This document shows positions 35,187 to 46,239 of a stretch of 64,000 nucleotides of DNA, piece by piece. The stretch lies in the NCBI GenBank assembly GCA_013399115.1, contig VXAA01006433.1:2266002-2330001 (forward strand). Direction: 5' to 3'. Origin of the DNA: Anseranas semipalmata (lineage: Eukaryota > Chordata > Aves > Anseriformes > Anseranatidae). Position 1 is the first letter of the stretch. The number at the start of each line of letters is the position of its first letter. The position numbers and the translations under genes were made by a program. The notes under the pieces were generated by a model. That model was not told the origin of the DNA. It did not search any database and saw nothing but the letters and a program-made list of their open reading frames with translations.

Positions 35187-37940
35187 ATGTTAACTAGCTA
35201 GATGATTTCCAGACTGAACAACATCTGCAACCTTTGGCACTGTTTCTATGTAACAGCAACCAATACCTGGGAATTCTTGGAATAAAATTCCATTTTTCTT
35301 CCTATTTTCTCCCTTACACATTTTCTGCTATCAGACTTAGTCTGTGGCCTTTTGGGAGAACACTCTCCTTTCTGGACATACCTGTTACAGTGCTGTGTCC
35401 ATGGAAACTGGAATCCCAAACAGGGAAGGAAAACAGAGCAGCAGTTTTTGTCTGCTCCAAGACCTAACACCTAGCCCCAAATCATCTTCTGCGCTTGCCT
35501 TATCTATCCTGCAGATAATTGTTTGTTTCAAACTATTTTTTAAATAGTTTTACTCCTAGTTTTCAACTATTTTTAAAGGTGTAAAGATTGATTACGTTCT
35601 CCCCTTTTCTTTTTAGCTGCCATTTGTCACAGTTGCGAAAAACATCAAAATGAAGGCTACTTCTATTAAATGGGAAACACTGTAATTCCTATGCAATCTG
35701 TCTTTGTATTAGAAAAAAGAAGAAACAGCCTTTCCTTCATGACTAGGTTTGATTTCCCCACATAAACCTACACCTTCACACATCACACCCACACATCATT
35801 TCGTACAGGCTGCAAAGTTAGTGAAGTGCCAGAGACTGCAAGCAAATATTTTAGAAACAATTACGTTTGTCTAGTGAATCGCACCCTCAGACTAGCTTTC
35901 TTATAATCAATCACACTGATATCTGATTCACAAAAGCTCAATTATGCCTCTGTAAAAGCAATTAGGTGGAGACCTTAAAAGAACAAATTAAAAGCTTTGA
36001 ATACTTGGAGAGAGTAATTTAAAAATATTAAAAGGAAATTACTATTTATTTTTATGTATTCATCTATTTGTAAGTTAATGAAATTAATGAGGCAAGAAAT
36101 GAAATGGAAATTCCACGACTTTGCATTTCTATAGTTAGTTTGTTTGCCAGGAGCAATCCCAGAAAAGCCATATTTACTACTAGTTTACAGCTAGAAGTAA
36201 TAAATAGTCTAATTGCAAGAGTATTTCTATTACATATTTTGCCTCTTTTTTCTCATATAACCTACAAATATCCTAAATATTTCCCTGAAGGAGTCTCTGC
36301 TGACCAGCATGAGGCTGAAACCCTACTGTAAAAGTATATAAAGTGACCCTGGAAAAATCGAGCATTTCTATTAAGATCGTTTTTTTCCCTTCTGCAAACA
36401 ATATCTGCTCAGCTTTCCGTGTCAACATAGAGTTGAAATGAATCATTTGAGAAACTGAAAGCTGTGACATAAGGACTGTGAAAAAAGCAGTTTTCAGAAG
36501 ATATGTGTGTACTTGAAGTGTTTTCTTCCTACTGCTACAGATGGAGAAAGATTTGCTTGTTTTTTTAGTCTTAGCTTGGAAAACTCAGCACAATCAAAAT
36601 AAATATAAGAAAAAGGCTGAAACTCAACCCAGAATTCCTTTGCAACAATTGACTGTCTGTAAATTTTGATCAAGCACCTGAGCTATAGATGGATTGAATT
36701 CCAGTGATTAGACCAGGTACTCTCATGAGACGGCTGAGCAGCATCTCCTGCTGCTGGCATCTTTTTGAGTATTTTCAGTCTATGGTAGGTTCTTGGTAGG
36801 CTGCCATCCTCTGCCGTTAAAAAATAAATTATAATTCCCCATCCCAACTCTGGGACAAACTAATCCATATGAGGAAGTAATATTTAGAGTTTTAAAGATG
36901 CAAGTTGGGCTACTTTGCTTATAGTTGTTTTTTCTGTAGGCAGAAACATGTCTGTGGATTAGAGTGGCTATGCTAGGAGATAGCAGGCTCCAAAGAGGCA
37001 GCAACAGACAATTTTTGGTTGTTTAGCCCTAAGAAGCAACATCAATGGGTGTGGACTCAGAGTTGAGGGAATAAAAGCCAACAGTGCTGAAATGAAGCAG
37101 AAACACAAACCAGTGCTCTTGAAAATTTTCCTCATAAATGTTAGAAAAGTGATTAAAGTAAATCTTATTCAAGTAGATATTAATATTTGAAAACAATATG
37201 AACCTCAAGATCTGATTTTGGGTGAACAGAATTGAAATAAGAAACATCATGGTTTTTGGAAGCAATCTGACTTTTCCTGTAAGAGTTCGGATGTATCAGT
37301 GCTATGAAGGCTGGAATGAAGCATTGTTGTTCTGCCTATGTCTAAAAAAAACTAGTAACCCAGTCAGAGCACTGGTGTCTGCTAATCTGTTTAATATCAA
37401 CTGTGTATGTTAGCATTTATAGAATGTAATTCAGAAGTGGAAAATTTCAAAATTTTTCAAACATTCATGTTCATTTCCTGAAGAATTTGGAGGTTAAGCA
37501 AGTCTGATGTTATTGCTCATGAAATTGGTGAGAGTCACATGACTGAATCCTAAACTCCTTTGGAATAGTCCCTAGAGGGAGCAGGAAAAGGAACAAATAG
37601 TGTCAAAATCTAAATAATTTCATCTATGGTAGTCAGCATAATTATTTGAAGAAAATGACATCAGTAGCCTTTATTTCTTGTGTGGATCAAAATGTAAAGA
37701 TGACTTTTGGGAAAAGTAGAAAAAAACTCCATCAGGGCTGGTGTCCTAAGCTGATATAATACCAGCTGAGAATATATTTTGCTTTTACTAGAAGCTATGA
37801 AATACTTAATTAAAAAGATCATGTTGGCAAGAAGTCTTTTTGTTAGTTATATCTAGTCACAAGCAATTACTGTAGTATTAAACAGGTAATACACCAAAAG
37901 TGTCATTTATTGTTATGAGATTCTATGCAGTTTAATGCTC
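35187..37940. other. Non-coding spacer
   Basis: No gene recognised. Frames at 35234-35547 overlap on both strands. About 35860-36010 is a mixed-composition stretch with ATAATCAATCA and CAATTAGG-type motifs that could be regulatory, though no dyad is present. Confidence 0.6.
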
Positions 37941-37943
37941 TGT

Positions 37944-37981
37944 TTAATAATAGCAACAACAATGATAATAATAACAATAAT
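37944..37981. repeat. Imperfect AAT/AAC trinucleotide repeat
   Basis: Units of AAT, AAC and GAT alternate over about 37 bases with no long perfect run. Confidence 0.75.
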
Positions 37982-40006
37982 CGCCAAAGCATTAACAGGA
38001 AACTTGTGGGACCATTCTTCACTTTATCCTGCCTAGAAGAAATCTTCCTGGCCATTTTGTGTGGCAAATAACACCATTAGGATTCAGCCAGCCAGCCAGT
38101 CACTAAGTTGCAGCATTTAGGTCTCACCCAATCAAACGGGGATGCTTCAAGCCTCTCTGTATCAAAAAGAGGTGGGTGAGCAGCTCCCCTTTGCTCTGAA
38201 CCAGGTTTCCCCGCTGGATGCTCACTCTCAGCCCACCATCCTCCAAACTCAGACTGCAGCATGGCTTGTGAAGGGCTTCCCATAACAGCATCTTTCCCAG
38301 TACCCAAGACTGGGGGAGACTCTTTGCATTAGTGTTTTTCTTTAAGATGAACATTTAAACCAGATTTCTGCTAAGTAAAGTAACTCCTCTAAAGTGAATG
38401 GCTGCAGACATCCAGCACTTCAAAAGAAGCAGATATCTGGCTTTAGATGCTCAGTTGTCACTCCTTGCTTTGGATAATGTAATGAAGACATTAACCTGTG
38501 TTTAATAATAAAAGCTTGTAAGTATCTTTTCTTCATTTTCCCTGTTACTTTTACATGTAGATGCTGACCCTAACAGTCTTTCCTATACCCTGCTTCTCTT
38601 CTGCTAAGTAAGGACCTGCTATCTCATTTGCCTATAAGTTTTATTCTTCTCTTACTGGTCTTACATTTGCACAGGAACTATCTATTTTTAAAATATCCCT
38701 TTTCTTTTTGTCTATCCTCTAAAGCTTTTTTACATGCCTAGCACAGGTATCTTCCCTTCTATAATTTCAGGTCCCATTTAAAAATTACTCCCAGACTGCC
38801 CGCAGCAGGACAGTTAAGTGTTGTGCTTTAATTTTGTCCCAAAACAGCGGCTACGTTTCAGGTCTGATGGTGGTCCAGGTGTCTGAATGGTCATCAAGCT
38901 TTAACTGCTTTCAGTTGCTGCTAGAGAAAAAGATGTCAATGACAGACTGCACAGGACTTGGTGTATATTGAAGTATACAATTAAGGAACAATTTCAGAGC
39001 TTTACCCAGAACTGATAAATTCTGCATAAACAGATTCGCTGAACCATCATTGCTAAGTCAGCTGTGAATATATGTGGATAAGTGTACCTGCTTATGTGAG
39101 TAAAATAAACAAATAAAAGAGCAGATGACATTATATTTTTAGTAACACTAAAATAAGTCTTCAAACTAAAAAAAAAAAAAAAAGGATATAGTGCACATAT
39201 GTCCGAAGACAGAATTTGGCTTGAAGTCTTCAAAAACCTTTAAGCATATTGACAATGCACAGTTGTAAAACACTTAATTTCCTTATTTGCAGCAGCCCAC
39301 TAGCCACACTGAGAACTGCAGGCCCTGCTGCAATGAACTTGACCTTGATAGGGTTTTGGACCTAACTTGAGTCAGTTGAAAGATTAAAAAAATTTATACT
39401 GACAGAAAGCTATCAGAAAGCTATTACTGTATGTATTATTTTAGGTTTGAAGGAAATATATTTGAAAGCTTACATCTAGGCAAATTTTATACTTTGGTGA
39501 TCTTTTGTTATTTTTACAAAGAGAGGTTTTGATTTCAATGTCTGTAAGCCAACTTAATATCTTGATTTCTTACCTACCCAAATTGTCAACATAAGTCATG
39601 CTATCTTATTCAAACTGGCATCATTGCTCTTAAATATATTGGCATCTACATGATTTTAGGTGTATCAGTGCATCCTTAGATATTTATTATTTTGTATTTG
39701 TCATTGCTGCCTTGTTTTTTTCTTGGCAACAGCTTTCTCACCTCTGCTGATATCGTCTAATACAATTAGTCAACATGAACTGCTGGTCTGTACAGTCTCT
39801 GACTCACAAATATTATAAAAGCTCTGACATTAGGCACCACAACAATATCAAAATAAAGATATCAAAATATATTACTCTTGTATTACTCTTACCCACAAAA
39901 CAGACATAATATCAGCAACAACAGCCAAGAACTGTTGTCTTGATCTCCACATTTTGCTCCAAAATATTCCGGTCTTTGGGAAAAAAACAAAACAAAACAA
40001 AAAACC
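37982..40006. other. Non-coding spacer
   Basis: No gene recognised. A GCCA triplication sits at about 38086-38097. CAGAAAGCTAT is duplicated in tandem at 39403-39413 and 39414-39424. A runs occur at about 39169-39183 and an A-rich AAAAC-like stretch at 39979-40003. Confidence 0.62.
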
Positions 40007-40306
40007 TTGCTGCAGCTGGAAAAGCCCTTAATTTGCAATCCCCTCAATAAGACTTATTTTTCAGTGGTGCCTGCCAGTAAGACAGGATGTTTATTTTGGC
40101 CAGTATTCACACTTGATGATAAAGGAATAAGCAAAGTCCTAACCCACTTTACACAGGCCATGAAATATTCCCCTCAAATAGAAGCATTACTAAAGGAGGA
40201 CTTGGGCTTATTTTTAAGAGTTGAAGAATTCTGTGTAGAGCATGAATCCTTGGAGCAATTAAATCCTTCAAAAGGGAGCCATGTAACAGGATTTCATCTA
40301 GAATAA
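40007..40306 (+). other. Unrecognised open frame, 99 codons, probably chance
   Basis: A plus frame with mixed, fairly protein-like composition (for example LDDKGISKVLTHFTQAMKY), ending at a TAA at 40304-40306. It opens at a TTG rather than an ATG, follows an A-rich microsatellite and has no clear splice acceptor. No family recognised. Listed because its amino-acid composition is less biased than most frames in the window. Confidence 0.1.
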
Positions 40307-43300
40307 GAAGTAAAAGACCTAAATTCTGGGTTCACATACAAGATAAAGCTCATATTCCACATTTATTTTAGTTTTTCCAAGAAATGATTTGAAAAATATC
40401 CACTTTATTCAATTGCCAGGCCTAAAGCTTTCAAAAGAATATACTGCTTGCTTTGATCCTACTTTGGCACAGACAAAATATGTCATTGTAATCTGAATCC
40501 TCTCTTTTGTTTCAAGTTTAGCATCAGACACTTCAACAGAAGAAAAAAAAAAAGGCCTTGTTCCATCCAGGTCTCAAAAATATCTTCTCTGCATCTTTTT
40601 GCTCTGCCTCTGAAACTGGCAGCTCTCACAAGGAAAAGATGCTGAACATCTCATCTCATCTCAGTTTTTTCTGTGTTTTCTGAAAGTTTCCCTGATCCAC
40701 AGCCCTTGTATTCAGAAATCTGTAATTTCAACCCATTAAATACTCCCCATCTTAGCAGTTTGGAAAACAGAAAGTACATGCATGTCTTAAATCTGTGTTC
40801 AGTTCTCAACTGCTCACACACTTTTAAAGAGCAACTTAATTTTACTAGCTTTGAATTTAGACAGAAATTCAGCTCTACCTCAAGGATCGCCAGCTAATAC
40901 ATCAAGATGGTCCAGATGAGGTTGCTGCCATGAACTCAGGCCCTCAGATTATTCACCCTGACAACCAAGAAGTCAAGCTTTAAATCTAGGCTCAATGTCA
41001 TTGGCTGCAGCTAGGATTTATGACTGAGCTTCTCCTAAATGCTTATATCAATGAATCTTAATTGCTCTTCTGAGACGACTTGGATTTTGCTATTCAAATC
41101 TTTCCACTGCAAAATCAGCTGGCTGCCCTTGACAGTCACATTTTCAAAAAGTTTCACTGATTTGATACTTATACTCACAAAACATTACCCATGCTTTTGA
41201 ACTATGTGCTATATAGCAGAGTCCAGTCCTGCACACAGAGCAATGTTTTAGTCCCCAGCAAGGGGTGTTTTTGAAAACAAATCCCCTAGCCAACCAGCCC
41301 GTCACTGTGACTAACCACTTCAGATAGGACAAGAAGAGTTTTAAAAGTGATTATGAAACCTTGGTGCCATATATCCCTTGCTGCAAGGTCTTATGAAGGA
41401 TTATATAGACTTCTAAATATCTTCATATTCCCTCTCATATTATTCTCCACTCCTTATTAACAGCTTCAAATACCATGTGGAGTTGTCGGTCTATTCTATG
41501 TAGGTTTCATATCATTGCATAGAGTTGCATATTTTTCATGTTAACATTCATTTGTATGTGAGAAGGCTAGGTTGAAACAGTTCATATTGCCCTTGTGGGA
41601 TTTATTTAATTATTATTCTTTGCTCCTTCTGGAGCTTATTCTTTTTGGGAGCTTGGCACAGTGCTTTCTCCCAAAAAAGTTGTTTCCTACATAGATGAGC
41701 TAAAAAGTTATGGCAGAAAGTTAAATTTCATCTTGACAGAAAATCTATAAATCATAGGCTCCTCACCAATTTTATTTACTCTTTCAGTTAATATGGACTC
41801 TGGGTCTCCTGACTACCTTGAAAGAAAGCCCTAAAATTTCAGATTTCTTTTTGTTTGCACTTCACTGCAACAATTTTAGTGAGGGTTAAAATTCAATCCC
41901 ACTTTTACACCAAATACAAGCATTCTTTGTGGCAAATAAAGGCTTATGCAAGCCTTGTGGACATGTCTGGATTGGAGAGGAATCCTTGCTTGGATTGGGA
42001 ATTTAACAATTTGTGCACAAACAATGAAATCTTTTCTGAGTGCAAAAGCACTGTAAGCTTTCATCTCACTTGTTCAGATGAATGTAAATGAGTAGGTCAG
42101 ATGGGAACCTTTGTTCGTTCTTTTTAAGTATCTAGTAATGGAGGAATTGTCAGAATGCTGTCGTCATGTAAATGAGTTTCCAACCAAAGGTCTGGCTCTT
42201 CCAGCATGCTTCAGAGTATCCAGAGACTACATATAATCTGTACTCACTCCAGTTATTCGTCAGACTCCCATACTACTCTCGAGCACTGTTGGAAAGAAAC
42301 AAGCAGACACAGGAAAATTGTTGGAGTAAATTTTGACCTAACTGAACTGAAGCTACTACTTCTGTTATAGAAAGAAAGCTTCTTTACAGAGGCCAAAAAC
42401 AATTACATTAAAATATACTGTAGTTAGTCTTTGACATCAGAAAGGTGTCCGATGAATATTTATTTTCAGCTTAAAGAGTGTCTGCTACGGGGATGCTTAG
42501 GTCTATCCTTTTTCATATGCAAGAGAGGGGAAAGAGGCACCAAAGGAGAAGGAAAAATGGAAGAGAGAGTAATGGTATCGGTACAGAGGAGAACAGGGAC
42601 ATTTGGACAGAAATATTCAAATAGTTTAATATGAAAAGTAAACTAACAAACAGAACAGCAAGTTGTATCTGGAATTATTAATACAGTGTGAAATCATACA
42701 AAGCATACAAAGAGAAGATTTAGCATTATTTGTTTAAACAGAAAATGTGTCAAGAACTATACTGTCCTTTTCCATAGGGAATATGTAGCAGCCATAATTG
42801 TTACTTACATTTAAAGGTTCCCATGTATTTTTCTAACTACACTTTTTCTAGATGGGTGGATGAAAGAAGGTCAGAAGTTTAATAAGTACATGGGGAAAGA
42901 ATAGTTAGCAAAGAAATGGGACAGTGAGAAAGAAGACATTAAACTAGTGAAAAGAGAGAGACTGGTATATTTAGTAGCTTCTTATAAAAACACAGAAATC
43001 ATTTGAAAAGAAGTTAAAGAACTTTCATAAAGGGCTAATTCAGAGAAAAGATGTATTTTCAAGTTGGTCAAAGCCTGAAATCAACTTCTGCTTTCCTGTA
43101 GATCTACATGTCTTTCTTCCACAGTTTTGAAACATATTTAAAAAAAAAAATAAATCCTCAGTATCTATTTTCTTAATATTAATTGTTTTCAAAGACCCTG
43201 ATCTGTTTTGATAGTCATGGTATATTTATATGCAACCTGTCAGTGGAAAGGAGCTAAAGCAGAGGGAAGGATTTTTCTAGAGTAGAGTGCTAAGACACAA

Positions 43301-43696
43301 GTTTTTGGCTGTGCAAAGAGGCTCTGACTCTCAAGTAGGTAGTGCACATGCTAGCACAGTGTTTCAAATATTTTTATCCCTGGATTGCCACCAACTTGTA
43401 AACTTTCTGTGTGTCTGTGCACATTAATTCTTTTTCTCACTGTAAATTTCCTTACCTTTCAGGAAAAAATGGCTTGAGATTATGTTAGGAGAGTAAACAA
43501 TAAACACACTTAGCCCTAGATCTAGGTCAAACATTGACTCAAAGAAACAATAATTGTGTCAGTAAATTATTTCTGGTACAATATCTGTCACCTATTTCAA
43601 AAGAATTGAAGGCAAACATGCCTATTCCTCAGCTTAAACAAACCTGGCTTCCTTGCTGTTGCGTTGGCAAGAGGTGGATACATTTTTTTCTTCTTC
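40307..43696. other. Non-coding spacer
   Basis: No gene recognised. Short frames at 41144-41332, 41855-42091 and 42431-42634 lack motifs. CATCT/CTCAT units recur near 40647-40664. Confidence 0.62.
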
Positions 43697-43714
43697 TTTT
43701 TTTTTTTTTTTTTT
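43697..43714. repeat. T homopolymer, 18 bases
   Basis: Eighteen consecutive T preceded by CTTCTTC, a short pyrimidine run. Frames that cross it are artefacts. Confidence 0.95.
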
Positions 43715-45122
43715 AAATCGAGTTTTAAAAGATCCTTGTCTCCAGGTTTCAACAGCCATTTTAACCCTTGGGGCTTGTTTTCTTGCCAGCTTCTGGTTTC
43801 TTCTTTGCTTTCTCAGGGGGAATTTGACAGCTTTGTACTGCGGGAGATGGGACAGTCGCTTTCATTGTGTTTATGTTGCCCCTTCCGCTGGAGGATCAGT
43901 GTTTGGGAAGGACTTTAAGCTTGGGGAATCATTAGTGACTATCCACCAAAGTATTCAGTGCAGGTGTTTGTGGAAGCATTAAGAACTGTATACTGTTTAT
44001 ATTATTGTATAGGATAGTAACAATATTGAAAATATGTATCACCACATCTGTACTGCAGAGCTCATCCCATATACGAAGTTCAGGATTCACTGAACGCAGT
44101 GACTTGTTCTGTCGGTGCATGCACTAGTTTAAAGCTTGAATCTAGTGTTATCATTAATTGCTCCTCAGTTTGCTTCTCATTTTACCCATTTCTGAAAATT
44201 TTTTAGACTAATGTTGTTATTTTCCATCCTAAATTAAGAAGACTAGATAGACAAGATGGGTCACAGACTACCTTGAAATTATTCTGTGTTCTCCAAACAA
44301 GGGATGAAATCCTGCAGTTTTAACATTTACGAGTGGCTGTTTACTTACACTGCCCCATCAGTAGACCTTAGGATTCATTAATGACTAAAAATCAGAGACC
44401 TTGTGGCAAGTATTTATGTAAAACTTTGTGAGTAAAAACAGAGTTGTATGTATTTTTCACATTATTATGCAGGAGAATAATGATATCAAATAACCCAGAG
44501 TAAGCTGCAATGTGAATGTATCAGCTGAGAGTCTGCATAAAAATATGAAGACATATAAAACTTTATAGCCAATGTATTTTTAATATTTTAAATTACCACT
44601 TAAGTATAAAAAATTACTTTGTCTGTGTCCTGTGAGCCAAGAAGGCCAGAGGCCAATGTTTTACCTTACAAATTTATAAAACAAACTGTCGTTGAAAAGT
44701 ATTCTGATGCAAAAATAATGCAAAACCCTTCACAAAATGAAATTAGACAAGAAGTAAGGGAAACGATACAATATTATTTTAATGATTAAATCAACTTAGG
44801 CGGGGGTCGTGCTGCATTAAGGGAAGATATTATATATGCAGGGCTTATTTTCCCTTCTTTTAGAGAGGACTAAAGTATACTTGACTCCTACAACTTAGCA
44901 TAACATGTAAAATAGAAAATGTTATCTTTCAGCGTCATTTCAGTAGGAAATTAAAGCTGTTCCTCTTGAATGCAAACATTGATACTGTGACTCATGTATT
45001 CTTGAGTTTGGATTATTTGAAAAGGCTATACATAGTTATAACGCTAGTTGCCTCAGCAAATTAATTATTAAGTGCAATCATATCTCCTCCCATTCAATGT
45101 TTTAGGAGAAATAGGCCTGATA
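43715..45122. other. Non-coding spacer
   Basis: No gene recognised; AT-rich with frequent stops. Confidence 0.65.
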
Positions 45123-45469
45123 TTATAAACAAGCTCTCATCATCTGCTGGTCCTTTACCTCTTCTCTGTACCTATTCCAGTCTAGATTCATTTTATCTGA
45201 AGATAGACAACAGGTAAGGTAGGTAGCAATCCACTTCAGAGACTTATTCAGTAGCCTAAATATTTCATTATCTTCACTGGAAAAAGGCTGCAGTTGCTGT
45301 TTTTCTAATGCCTTATGGAGTTGCTCATAGGTAGCGTGCAACTGAATACTATATGTTGTATTTTCACATGTCAAACTGATGACTTCATCAACATCTTCTC
45401 TACCTGAACTAGTAATTCTCTATACTGTACCACATCAGCCAATGGCATGAAAGCCAAATACCAAGGCAT
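45123..45469 (-). pseudogene. Unrecognised protein-like segment split by a frame change
   Basis: On the minus strand an ATG at 45467-45469 opens a 32-codon frame that stops at 45371-45373. It includes QYRELLVQVEKMLMK. A second frame, open from 45419 to a TAA at 45123-45125, continues in the same sense with helical, charged, low-bias composition, for example YEQLHKALEKQQLQPF and NKSLKWIATYL. The two frames overlap by about 50 bases, as expected if a single-base indel broke one original frame. Codon use is mixed rather than AT-driven. No pyrimidine tract or good acceptor precedes the ATG (the sense strand is purine-rich there), so a decayed exon or retrocopy is more likely than an active exon. 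I do not recognise the family. It could still be a chance frame. Confidence 0.25.
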
Positions 45470-45993
45470 TCAGTTATTTTTTCTTTTCCTTTTTTTCAAA
45501 AAAATATACAATGTCTAAAAAGTCGTCATGATTTAGTTTTAGTAAGTTTATGGAACATTTTACTTTATTTCCTCACATGCAGTTTTTTTTTTTTCCATCG
45601 CAAAGGCAGACTGAGGTGAGTCTAGCAGATGCACAGCAGTGATTTCACATCTTGCCTCGAACCATTTTTTCTCAAGACCTCCTTCAAGGAGTTGAAAAAG
45701 ATATATCAAATGTCTAGACAATGTTCATGGGAAGTTGCCTGTCAATAGATAAAGTTATTTAAGATTCTTATGACCTTATTTTAAATTATTCCTCTGTTAC
45801 ATAGTTGACATCACTTTGAGAAGGAAAAATATAAAATAAAATCAGGCTAATGAAGGCAGTCATTTTTAGACCACGCATATGCAATCTGTTGAACTCATTT
45901 CAGCTGTTATAGTGAGAAGGAGCTTAGAAGGATCCAAAGTAATGATTAATCATTGATATGGATGAAGTGAATGCTGACTCTAACATCAAATAG
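45470..45993. other. Spacer between two protein-like frames
   Basis: Contains A/T runs (about 45496-45505 A-rich, 45583-45594 T) and no recognised element. Confidence 0.65.
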
Positions 45994-46239
45994 AGACAGA
46001 ATGAAAGGGCTACGAGTCCCTGTGTTTCAGGCCATAGCAGTTACTTGCAATGCCTAGGAGAAAGATACTGTTCTGACCAGGTCTTTCCATCACCACCAAG
46101 ATTATTGTACTTTCTTCTGAAGCAGCAGCAAGCAACGCCTAAAGGAGCACAGGCTGCTGCAGTAGATGGGCCATGGGAGAATTGTGATACTCCAAGAAAC
46201 AAATCCAGAAAATCAAAATCATTATTTCAAATGTCTTAA
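45994..46239 (+). other. Unrecognised open frame, 81 codons, with acceptor-like AG
   Basis: A plus frame is open from just after a TAG at 45991-45993 to a TAA at 46237-46239. CCCTGTGTTTCAG at about 46018-46030 resembles a splice acceptor. From there the frame reads through a Cys-containing segment, a QQQ stretch, an Ala-rich stretch and a basic C-terminus (RNKSRKSKSLFQMS). ATTAAA hexamers, a known variant poly(A) signal, occur shortly downstream (near 46284 and 46294). Acceptor, frame and ATTAAA together would fit a small terminal coding exon, but each is common by chance and I recognise no family. Confidence 0.2.

Noticed and set aside
43653..43982. 109-codon plus frame across a T run
   Set aside because: Two overlapping frames cross the same 18-base T homopolymer, and the frame depends on its exact length.
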